Below are positions 1 to 4,882 of a DNA stretch of 5,851 nucleotides, piece after piece; the stretch's first letter is position 1, and every line of letters begins with the position of its first letter. Origin of the DNA: UBA3210 sp963623095 (GTDB lineage: Bacteria > Bacillota_I > Bacilli_A > RFN20 > CAG-449). The stretch covers positions 1-5,851 of the forward strand of contig CAVFKD010000049.1 of NCBI GenBank assembly GCA_963623095.1, read 5' to 3'. The notes under the pieces are model-generated. The model made no database searches. It was not told the origin of the DNA and saw nothing but the letters and a program-made list of their open reading frames with translations. The translations under genes were made by a program, and so were the position numbers.

Positions 1-71
1 GATACAAATATGGGGTTTTTGTAACACATGGCCCTGCACTGTATCACATCACAGCTTGTCCACATCCAATC

Positions 72-87
72 CACCACCACACCACAC
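72..87. repeat. CA-rich 16-bp direct repeat, copy 1
   Basis: The plus strand reads CACCACCACACCACAC, identical to the copy at 105-120, with a 33-bp start-to-start distance (about three helical turns). On the minus strand, positions 90-66 contain six GG doublets separated by 1-3 nt, so a weak two-tetrad G-quadruplex is possible. Confidence 0.8.
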
Positions 88-104
88 CAATGTGCGATAT
101 AAGT

Positions 105-120
105 CACCACCACACCACAC
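105..120. repeat. CA-rich 16-bp direct repeat, copy 2, inside a small dyad
   Basis: This is an exact second copy of CACCACCACACCACAC. It is framed by a 6-bp inverted repeat, ATAAGT (99-104) and ACTTAT (119-124), which would place 14 nt of the CA-rich repeat in a hairpin loop. The first copy lacks this frame. Exact identity at helical phasing suggests a protein-binding iteron. Confidence 0.75.
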
Positions 121-134
121 TTATTTGGATCCAC

Positions 135-163
135 TAAAAAAGCCCTAGCCACTTAGCTAGAGC
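135..163 (-). terminator. Rho-independent terminator of the polymerase-ATPase unit
   Basis: On the minus strand GC-T-CTAGC (163-156) pairs with GCTAG-G-GC (149-142): seven base pairs and one mismatch around a 6-nt loop (155-150). A run of six T follows at 140-135. The ATPase stop codon TAG (159-157) lies inside the 5' arm, so coding sequence and terminator overlap. This marks the end of the leftward transcription unit. Confidence 0.8.
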
Positions 164-1269
164 GATTTGTATATGTTTTCAATTAAGACACCAGCATCAA
201 CCGATGAATAAGTCACATCACGGCGCGCTATGGCTTGTTTTAAGCCCGCTAGAGCCACGCGGATATCACCGACTAGTAATTCAGTATTTTGAATTAAATC
301 ATCAAAATTGACCGTGTAAATCGTTTTATTTGTATTAGGCTCAACAGTGCTTGATTCTATATACCATTTATCTTTGAACAAGTTAGTAGTCATGTTATCT
401 TTCCAACAAATCAGATAAACACCGCCTATCCTAAATACATGCCTTAGTCTAAAATCAAATGGTTTAGATCCAATTTTATATTTAGTATCGTTTATAGCTA
501 TACCATTCAACGCGTATTGTGTGTACTCATCATCTTCCAATAATGTAGGATTAGATTTTAATATGAACTCCTTAAGCTTATCGCTTATTATAGGGAACTC
601 CAATACATAATTTTTACCAACGATAAATGCACCAGGTTTAATGTTCAGTAGTGACATCTTTAAATATGCAAAAAATGGATTAAAAATGGTATATGGATTA
701 CCTGTAAACCAACATTTAGTAGTCTTATGTTCATATTTAGTGAACTCACGTGAATATGTACCGTACAAGTCTTTAAACAACATTACTTCATCAGATAAAT
801 ATTGATTAGTTTTATTTGGAATAAATTCATCAAACCATATAATTGATACATCAGGAATAATGTTAGATTTAGCACGCTCACTAGGTATTGACAGTGCTTG
901 GATTCTAAAAAATAATTTAGTTTTTTTTGAATCTAAATATATATCTGCTTGGCCTTGCTGCAAGTCACCTTTAGAAAAATAAAGCCTGATGCGTTTATGC
1001 ACAGGCAAAAATTTATTAATTGTTAAAGCTATTGAATTAACATAGCCAGGAGTAATATCAACTGGCCTTCTTCTAATAATTAAAGCGTGATTATGTTTAT
1101 GTTCGTATTCTTTCCAAATTTTACGACAAATTTTAGTTGTTTTTGCCGTGCCTCTAGCACTGATACAAAAATTATATGTCTTATCATAAGAATCAACCTT
1201 ATCGCAGTTCCAATGGATGTTATCAGCAACTTGTTTACGCTTACGAACATCTATTACATGATTTCCCAT
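157..1269 (-). CDS. phi29 gp16-like DNA packaging ATPase (encapsidation protein)
   Basis: This 370-aa protein resembles the phi29 packaging motor ATPase gp16, which pumps genomic DNA into the prohead at the portal vertex. The N-terminal block SYDKTYNFCISARG (27-40) parallels SYDRILNFVIGARG of phi29. The P-loop region is SARGTAKTT (37-45, Lys43), Walker B is VSIIWFDEF (141-149, Asp147/Glu148), and a coupling-motif-like segment reads WFTGNPYTIFNPFF (187-200). The C-terminal part, including IYTVNFDDL (317-325) and a final helix ending NIYKSL, follows the end of gp16. The protein is slightly longer than the roughly 330 aa of phi29 gp16. The P-loop is odd: the usual Gly positions are Ser37 and Ala42. 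The ATG follows GAGGT in CTGCATCGAGGTTATAACT, inside the end of the preceding gene and 2 bp past its stop, so the two genes look translationally coupled. Family assignment is confident; activity is inferred. Confidence 0.9.
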   Translation of the reverse strand: MGNHVIDVRKRKQVADNIHWNCDKVDSYDKTYNFCISARGTAKTTKICRKIWKEYEHKHNHALIIRRRPVDITPGYVNSIALTINKFLPVHKRIRLYFSKGDLQQGQADIYLDSKKTKLFFRIQALSIPSERAKSNIIPDVSIIWFDEFIPNKTNQYLSDEVMLFKDLYGTYSREFTKYEHKTTKCWFTGNPYTIFNPFFAYLKMSLLNIKPGAFIVGKNYVLEFPIISDKLKEFILKSNPTLLEDDEYTQYALNGIAINDTKYKIGSKPFDFRLRHVFRIGGVYLICWKDNMTTNLFKDKWYIESSTVEPNTNKTIYTVNFDDLIQNTELLVGDIRVALAGLKQAIARRDVTYSSVDAGVLIENIYKSL

Positions 1270-1271
1270 AG

Positions 1272-1850
1272 TTATAACCTCGATGCAGTCATTGTATCTT
1301 CTTCATAATTTCCATCGTTATTGGACTTAATTTTAACTAACACAATGCCATTAGTGAATCCTTTTAAATCGGCGTTCCAAATGAATTCGTTAAATGATAC
1401 ATCTTCTGTGCCAAATACTGACTTAATATCATCTTGCGAATATGGTGGTAGGTTATCATAAATCTCTTGTAACATATTTGAATTGGCGCGATTGATGTAT
1501 ATATCATGTTGACCTTCACGTTGTTGCTTCATCAATGTAGCTTGAAGTTGCTTATTAACTGATTTTTGAAAATCTTTGATGTCGTTAAAAGCGGTTGGAT
1601 CTAAATAAGCACCAGTCTTATCAATTAAGCCCTTATTGGCTTTTTTAAAGGCCTTAACATATTCATTAAGTGTTGTAGCTCTGACCATTGCACCTGTTGT
1701 CTTAAATATATCATATCCTTGATATCTTGACTTGATATAACTTCTACGCTGTGCGCCAGCTTTTATCTTAGTTCTATATCGTTCATTATATTGTTGCTTT
1801 TTAAATTGTGCTACTGTAATTTCACCAAATTGTCTCTTTTTTCTTCCCAT
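1272..1850 (-). CDS. Basic protein of unknown function; terminal-protein candidate by position
   Basis: This 192-aa protein has no domain I recognise. The N-terminal third is very basic: about 19 Lys/Arg against 4 Asp/Glu in residues 1-70, starting MGRKKRQF, with further clusters RYRTKIK and RRSYIKSRY. The second half becomes acidic and ends NYEEDTMTASRL. There is no signal peptide or membrane segment. It starts with a perfect AGGAGG (1863-1858) that overlaps the polymerase stop codon, and ends 2 bp before the ATPase start, so it is locked into a polymerase-X-ATPase unit. In protein-primed phages the terminal protein, a basic DNA-bound protein that primes replication through a Ser/Thr/Tyr hydroxyl, is commonly encoded beside the polymerase. 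That makes it a candidate by position and charge only. A DNA-binding or packaging accessory protein is equally possible. Confidence 0.8.
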   Translation of the reverse strand: MGRKKRQFGEITVAQFKKQQYNERYRTKIKAGAQRRSYIKSRYQGYDIFKTTGAMVRATTLNEYVKAFKKANKGLIDKTGAYLDPTAFNDIKDFQKSVNKQLQATLMKQQREGQHDIYINRANSNMLQEIYDNLPPYSQDDIKSVFGTEDVSFNEFIWNADLKGFTNGIVLVKIKSNNDGNYEEDTMTASRL

Positions 1851-1861
1851 AATTATTCCTC

Positions 1862-2983
1862 CTATAATCCTGTTGGACTTGTTGTTGATTCTCTAAATTG
1901 TATCTCATATCTATTAGGATGCACCATTTCAAGTATGTATCTAGGATTGTCATATATAAGTGTATCAGATGCATATCTAGTAGCTGATATACCACTATGT
2001 TTCTCGCGTTCTAGATTAAATCGCTTAATCATATTAGATATATATGTAAGTGATGCATCTACATGTTCTAGTTTAAATTGACCTAGTTCAAATCCTATTT
2101 CTAAGTCATTTCTAGGCTTGAGCGATACGATATTATCTACAGTCTGCATTATGGTATCACTATCTCGCTTAGATTCCATAAACTCTTTAGCATATCCTAA
2201 TACTGCCGCTCTAATAAATATATTATGATATTTCATAGCTCCTAGCATCGCATTAAATCTAACTTTAAATTTATGATCGGATTGTTTACGGATGTAACCA
2301 TGTTCAGCCCACATTTTAAAGCATTCATACTTCTTCTTTTTAAATCTAAATTGAGCATATCCACTAGTTTTTAATTCGAGCCTAAGCAACACCTTACCAT
2401 TGCCAGCATTTTCAATAAATCCTATCTCATCTTCTTTAATCTTACCACATCCTAGATTTTTTCCTGTTGGTAGATCTTGCGTTAAAAAGTAGGGGTAGCA
2501 ACTATTCATATCGTATGACCATATATGTTCTAATTTTCTACAAGCATAGTTAGGGTCGCAATATAGATATGGCTCACAATATATGTCATCGAATGTATCT
2601 ATGCCTAATAATCTAAATACTTCTTCTTCCGACATTTCATAATCTTCGTTGGTTTTTTTAGCAAAGCGATTAATATCCTTAATTGCTTGCGCACCTATTC
2701 CATCAGGCGCTTTGGCAGTTTTTTCGTTAGCAATTTCAATTGAATTGCCGACATAACCATCAACTGCATAATGTTTGTTTTTCCATTCCAATTCTTCATC
2801 TTTTAACACAGCGTGAACATTCCCTTTTTTATCAGTCCATAAATAGACTTCATTTTTAAATAATTGAATGTATTCACCTATTTGTTGACTTTTGAGCACA
2901 TAATCTTCAAAAATTTGATTTGTCTTACGCTTAATTTTGGCGTTAAAAGAATCGAATGTAATATATTCTATTCTTAATTTCAT
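1862..2983 (-). CDS. Protein-primed family B DNA polymerase homologue, palm only, degenerate motif C
   Basis: This 373-aa protein aligns by eye with the palm of phi29-type DNA polymerases. Motif A is SYDMNSCYP (156-164, Asp158), followed by LPTGKNL, like DVNSLYP and LPYGEPI in phi29. Motif B keeps the skeleton K-x3-N-x3-G as KVRFNAMLG (240-248), with Ala and Leu replacing Ser and Tyr of NSLYG. The segment IFIRAAVLGYAKEF (255-268) matches the helix before motif C. Motif C is TVDNIVS (281-287) where phi29 has YCDTDS: Asp283 remains, but Ile285 replaces the second catalytic Asp. LGQFKLEH (300-307) follows, like LGYWAHE. phi29 polymerase is about 575 aa; here the roughly 190-residue exonuclease domain is missing and the N-terminus is unrelated. 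The SD is GAAGGG with a 9-nt spacer. It is either a divergent enzyme or an inactive homologue kept for another role. Confidence 0.78.
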   Translation of the reverse strand: MKLRIEYITFDSFNAKIKRKTNQIFEDYVLKSQQIGEYIQLFKNEVYLWTDKKGNVHAVLKDEELEWKNKHYAVDGYVGNSIEIANEKTAKAPDGIGAQAIKDINRFAKKTNEDYEMSEEEVFRLLGIDTFDDIYCEPYLYCDPNYACRKLEHIWSYDMNSCYPYFLTQDLPTGKNLGCGKIKEDEIGFIENAGNGKVLLRLELKTSGYAQFRFKKKKYECFKMWAEHGYIRKQSDHKFKVRFNAMLGAMKYHNIFIRAAVLGYAKEFMESKRDSDTIMQTVDNIVSLKPRNDLEIGFELGQFKLEHVDASLTYISNMIKRFNLEREKHSGISATRYASDTLIYDNPRYILEMVHPNRYEIQFRESTTSPTGL

Positions 2984-2990
2984 ATCTTTA

Positions 2991-3036
2991 GTCCCTTCGC
3001 GATTTTTTTAAGAACGAATCCAGCTCACGAAGGACC
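2991..3036 (-). promoter_or_regulatory. Complementarity that could mask the polymerase-homologue ribosome binding site
   Basis: The SD region CGAAGGGAC (2999-2991) is complementary to GTCCTTCG (3035-3028), allowing eight pairs with one bulged G. The upstream strand sits in the loop of the strong hairpin 3006-3067, so the loop could capture the SD, either with the hairpin intact or as an alternative fold. This would lower translation of the gene and, through coupling, of the two genes after it. The complementarity is seen; the control role is inferred. Confidence 0.45.
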
Positions 3037-3070
3037 AATTTGCTTTTGCTTGAATTCGTTCCTAAAAGAA
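3003..3070 (-). promoter_or_regulatory. Strong leader hairpin upstream of the polymerase homologue
   Basis: On the minus strand, positions 3067-3054 pair with 3019-3006 over 14 bp, containing GAACGAAT/ATTCGTTC, with a 34-nt loop. The G3062-T3011 pair is a G-U wobble in minus-strand RNA but a C-A mismatch on the plus strand, so the structure fits a minus-strand transcript, the leader of the gene starting at 2983. Two more T-A pairs can form beyond a C-A mismatch. The 3' arm is followed by A, not T, so it is not a terminator in this direction. Confidence 0.6.
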
Positions 3071-3111
3071 AAAAAACTAATCTTTTATCCAGTGTCGTTG
3101 TTGAAGATTAA
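3069..3111 (-). terminator. Weak terminator or attenuator between ssb and the polymerase homologue
   Basis: On the minus strand TAATCTT (3110-3104) pairs with AAGATTA (3084-3078), extendable by a T-G wobble, around a 19-nt loop. Eight T (3076-3069) follow one base later. The stem is AT-rich and the loop long, so it should be inefficient on its own. Its place after ssb and before the polymerase homologue would let it trim read-through and set the ratio of SSB to the downstream proteins. Confidence 0.4.
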
Positions 3112-3138
3112 TTAGAACATCCATACGTATCTGGAGAA

Positions 3139-3171
3139 TAACAGTTCTTTTTTGCTAGGTGTCTTTTAACC
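3139..3171. repeat. 33-bp imperfect direct repeat, copy 1
   Basis: This pairs with 3285-3317, 146 bp away. The last 15 bp, AGGTGTCTTTTAACC (3157-3171), are identical in both copies. The first part, TAACAGTTCTTTTTTGCT, matches TAACAAGTTCTTTTGTTA with small length differences. In both copies the conserved GTCTTTTA sits between complementary GGT and ACC, so it would be a hairpin loop. Confidence 0.8.
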
Positions 3172-3197
3172 TATAGACAGTTCCAAAATTTTGTAAA
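3170..3197 (-). promoter_or_regulatory. Possible internal promoter for the polymerase-homologue unit
   Basis: On the minus strand TTTACA (3197-3192) is followed after 16 bp by TATAGG (3175-3170), giving five and four matches to the sigma-70 -35 and -10 boxes. Transcription would begin near 3163 and give a leader of about 180 nt containing the attenuator and SD-masking hairpins. AT-rich sequence makes such matches common. Confidence 0.3.
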
Positions 3198-3284
3198 AGG
3201 AATTGTGTGTAAAAAACTTATTTTAGAACTTGCAATTGGTAATTATTCTCCAAATAATGTGCTAGAAAGGAAAAATAAAAATGC

Positions 3285-3317
3285 TAACAAGTTCTTTTGT
3301 TAAGGTGTCTTTTAACC
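3285..3317. repeat. 33-bp imperfect direct repeat, copy 2
   Basis: This is the second copy of the repeat at 3139-3171, ending in the same 15-bp AGGTGTCTTTTAACC (3303-3317). Here TAACAA and TTGTTA form a 6-bp hairpin stem around GTTCTT, whereas in copy 1 the equivalent AGTTCT pairs with a distant AGAACT. Sequence is therefore better conserved than structure. Confidence 0.8.
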
Positions 3318-3338
3318 AATTCCTTTCTATTTTTTTAT

Positions 3339-3704
3339 TTAGAATGGTAAATCATCTGCTGTACCTGTATCAGCTTTAGCAGGTGCATCGGATTTCTTTT
3401 CACAGAATTGAACTGAATCACAAATTACTTCAAAAACATTAACATTGATTTTATCTTTATTTGTGTAAGTGCGTTGATTTAAACGACCTTCAATTGCTAA
3501 AAGAGATCCCTTTTTCATATATTTAGCAATAACTTCACCTGTTGTGTTCCAAGCTAAGCATGGAATAAATGATGTTGTTTTTTCAGCATCTTTTTTAACA
3601 GGATTGTCAACTGCTAATGTGAATGATGTGACTTTTGATTCACTCTTTGTTGTTTTGATTTCAGGGTCCTTGGTAAGTCTACCAATTAATACGATTTTAT
3701 TCAT
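3339..3704 (-). CDS. ssb: Single-stranded DNA-binding protein (SSB)
   Basis: This is a complete 121-aa bacterial-type SSB with an N-terminal OB-fold. The hallmark opening MNKIVLIGRLTKDPEIK (1-17) is followed by SFTLAVDNP (27-35), FIPCLAWNTTGEVIAKYMKKG (46-66) and LLAIEGRLNQRTY (68-80). A short linker leads to the acidic tip DDLPF, the segment that docks partner replication and repair proteins. It coats single strands exposed during replication. The linker is shorter than in host SSBs of about 160-180 aa, as is usual for phage and plasmid versions. Its start is set by GGAGG (3718-3714) with a 9-nt spacer. It has its own promoter (3803-3831) and stands alone between two long non-coding stretches. 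Phage SSBs of the phi29 type (gp5) are a different family, so this SSB is of bacterial type. Identification is secure. Confidence 0.96.
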   Translation of the reverse strand: MNKIVLIGRLTKDPEIKTTKSESKVTSFTLAVDNPVKKDAEKTTSFIPCLAWNTTGEVIAKYMKKGSLLAIEGRLNQRTYTNKDKINVNVFEVICDSVQFCEKKSDAPAKADTGTADDLPF

Positions 3705-3838
3705 TTTTTTAATCCTCCATATATGAATAATACAAGACTTCTTTGAGCGGTGAAATCAGTGAATATCCGCGTTTGTTATTAATGTATAACCTAAGCATAT
3801 ATAGTATATATTATTTAAGAAATTAATACAAGTATATA
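3705..3838 (-). promoter_or_regulatory. ssb upstream region and 5' leader
   Basis: This 134-bp gap holds the ssb promoter, a leader of about 90 nt and GGAGG (3718-3714). Within the leader GCGG (3770-3767) and CCGC (3750-3747) are complementary across 16 nt that contain TTCAC twice, a weak candidate for an operator or translational control site. I see no ORF and no convincing terminator for the upstream helicase gene, so the helicase operon may read into ssb. Confidence 0.5.
3803..3831 (-). promoter_or_regulatory. Sigma-70-type promoter of ssb
   Basis: On the minus strand the -35 box TTGTAT (3831-3826) is separated by 17 bp from the -10 box TATACT (3808-3803). Each has four or five matches to consensus with ideal spacing. 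The predicted start is near 3796, about 92 nt before the ssb ATG. The -35 lies just past the helicase stop codon (3841-3839). Confidence 0.6.
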
Positions 3839-4717
3839 TTAAGCTAATGGATCTAATTCTTTATCGTAAAATTGTTCGAGTATATCAGATTCATCACTCT
3901 TATTAGGTGATACATTAAAATATGTAAATACAGTGTCCATTTTCATCACTTGTTTGATAACCGCTCCATTAGTATTCATTAAAAATACTATTCCATTATC
4001 TAGCTTATAATAACGATGTTTAAGTCTACGATTAAGTTGTTCAACAGGTTCAGTGTTGATTGATCCATCTTCCGACCTAAACATTGAATATGTAGTATCT
4101 GGAGCATTGATAGAAGTAATAATCATTAATTTACACCTAGACATGTCAACATTGTGGTATCTAGCTCCTTGCTGCTTATTAGTATGATTATCAGTTAATT
4201 GCAAGAATGCGCTGAATTTCATTGTGGATGCTCTAAATTCATCAACTATAATGCATGGCTGTAAATCATAATTATCAAATAAATTGTCGCCGTTAGCGGT
4301 AATAAACGTTTCATATCCCATTCTATCGGCAAAATATTTTGCAAGAGTTGTTTTACCTGAACCACTAGATCCAGTAATCCAAATAACTTGCATATCACGA
4401 TTAGTGATAGTTCTAGCTGAACGATACTTTTGACATTTATCAATAACTGATTCATATTCTAAATACTCGCCTTGTGTCAAAAAATCTAGCAATACATTTA
4501 ATGATATGTTAGCGGATGCATAAGCACTTAGATAAGTATCAACATCGCACAGTCGTTGGTTGTTAACAACTTTTCTAAATGCTTTTGCTTCTGATGCTTT
4601 AGCATTCAAATATTTAATTAGGAATGGCTCTAAATTTGAAGAATCAACAGGAATAGTTATATTCTTAGTATTCGCTAAGTCAACTAATCTATGATATGCA
4701 TCTACTTCTTTAAGCAT
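3839..4717 (-). CDS. Superfamily 3 (Rep-type, PF00910-like) helicase without HUH nickase domain
   Basis: This 292-aa AAA+ helicase resembles the C-terminal helicase domain of rolling-circle Rep proteins of CRESS-DNA viruses and Gram-positive plasmids. Walker A is GSSGSGKTT (116-124, Lys122), Walker B is CIIVDEF (155-161, Asp159/Glu160), motif C is LMIITSINAP (197-206, Asn204), and an arginine-finger candidate is EQLNRRLKHRY (226-236). The segment before Walker A (YESVIDKCQKYRS, 88-100) resembles the linker of plasmid Reps, but the N-terminal ~100 residues show no HUH motif or catalytic Tyr context. It is expected to unwind DNA at the fork and needs a partner for initiation. It overlaps the upstream 59-aa gene by 16 bp; the SD is only a weak AGAAG, so coupling probably drives translation. 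A frameshifted nickase was looked for upstream and not seen. Confidence 0.9.
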   Translation of the reverse strand: MLKEVDAYHRLVDLANTKNITIPVDSSNLEPFLIKYLNAKASEAKAFRKVVNNQRLCDVDTYLSAYASANISLNVLLDFLTQGEYLEYESVIDKCQKYRSARTITNRDMQVIWITGSSGSGKTTLAKYFADRMGYETFITANGDNLFDNYDLQPCIIVDEFRASTMKFSAFLQLTDNHTNKQQGARYHNVDMSRCKLMIITSINAPDTTYSMFRSEDGSINTEPVEQLNRRLKHRYYKLDNGIVFLMNTNGAVIKQVMKMDTVFTYFNVSPNKSDESDILEQFYDKELDPLA

Positions 4718-4881
4718 TCAAATTCACTTCTTTTCTTATAAATTTTAGTAAGTAATTTAGAACCTGTATACTGCCATTCAATTCCTTGTTTAGACATATC
4801 ATTCATATATTTAGATATGATCTCATATAAATATTCAACTTCTTCTTGATTTAAGCACAATAATTTAAAATTAGGATTCAT
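4702..4881 (-). CDS. Small phage protein of unknown function (59 aa)
   Basis: The protein begins MNPNFKLLCL. A longer reading could start at 4902 but has no ribosome binding site there, whereas ATG at 4881 has AAGGAG (4896-4891) nine to ten bases upstream and begins one base after the preceding stop codon. It contains LNQEEVEYLYEIISKYM, a predicted amphipathic helix, then a basic helix-like stretch (KLLTKIYKKRSEF). The first motif resembles the C-terminal end of the neighbouring 118-aa protein. Short proteins of this kind, two helices with an L-x3-E-[IV]-E-Y-L core, are common in Gram-positive phages and have no known function. No membrane segment is seen. It overlaps the helicase start by 16 bp, so their translation is probably linked. 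Confidence 0.75.
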   Translation of the reverse strand: MNPNFKLLCLNQEEVEYLYEIISKYMNDMSKQGIEWQYTGSKLLTKIYKKRSEFECLKK

Positions 4882-4882
4882 T

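Larger units (their letters stand above)
1..134. other. Gene-free CA-rich region downstream of the packaging ATPase; candidate cis-acting site
   Basis: This stretch has no credible ORF. It is visibly richer in G+C than the rest of the window and very asymmetric: the plus strand is C/A-rich and the minus strand G/T-rich. It carries two copies of a 16-bp CA-rich repeat and a short hairpin around the second copy. It lies just past the terminator of the leftward transcription unit. Tandem asymmetric repeats outside the coding block suit a replication origin, a packaging start or a binding-site cluster. The sequence does not say which, and whether this is near a genome end or a circular junction cannot be seen. 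Confidence 0.5.
3131..3336 (+). ncRNA. Candidate structured non-coding RNA (possible packaging-RNA analogue)
   Basis: Two nested inverted-repeat domains fill this gene-free block. Domain B: TGGAGAATAA (3132-3141) pairs with 3243-3252; inside are AGTTCT (3143-3148) with 3225-3230, a hairpin TAGGT/ACCTA (3156-3173), and CAGTTCC/GGAATTG (3178-3205). Domain A: TAGAAAGGAA (3263-3272) pairs with 3320-3329, enclosing TAACAA/TTGTTA (3285-3302) and GGT/ACC (3304-3317). Plus-strand transcription is favoured by seven T at 3330-3336 directly after domain A and a G-U pair (3180/3203) in domain B. Against it, one wobble (3303/3284) favours the minus strand, and the best plus-strand promoter (TTGAAG 3101-3106, 17 bp, TACGTA 3124-3129) is poor. 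phi29 gp16 acts with a 120-174-nt pRNA, and a phage with a gp16 homologue could need an equivalent. It could instead be the ssb-to-polymerase mRNA leader or an origin. Confidence 0.35.

Noticed and set aside
1087..1308. Plus-strand ORF of 73 aa
   Set aside because: It is antisense to the confidently identified packaging ATPase, of low complexity, and lacks a ribosome binding site.
1791..2081. Plus-strand ORF of 96 aa
   Set aside because: It lies antisense across the 192-aa gene and the polymerase homologue, with no SD and Ser/Leu/Tyr-rich shadow composition.
2984..3338. Group I intron, tRNA, tmRNA or known riboswitch in the intergenic block
   Set aside because: No recognisable intron core elements, cloverleaf with a GTTC arm, or known aptamer consensus could be found on either strand.
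3281..3379. Plus-strand 32-codon ORF starting ATGCTAACAAG behind GAAAGGA
   Set aside because: It has a fair SD, but it runs into the antisense of ssb and overlaps the repeat stems; the start and SD are explained by the inverted repeat (TAGAAAGGAA). It is worth recalling only if a plus-strand transcript is found.
3544..3726. Plus-strand ORF of 60 aa
   Set aside because: It is antisense to ssb, which is certain.
4246..4455. Minus-strand ORF of 69 aa
   Set aside because: It is an out-of-frame shadow inside the helicase gene over the Walker A/B region.
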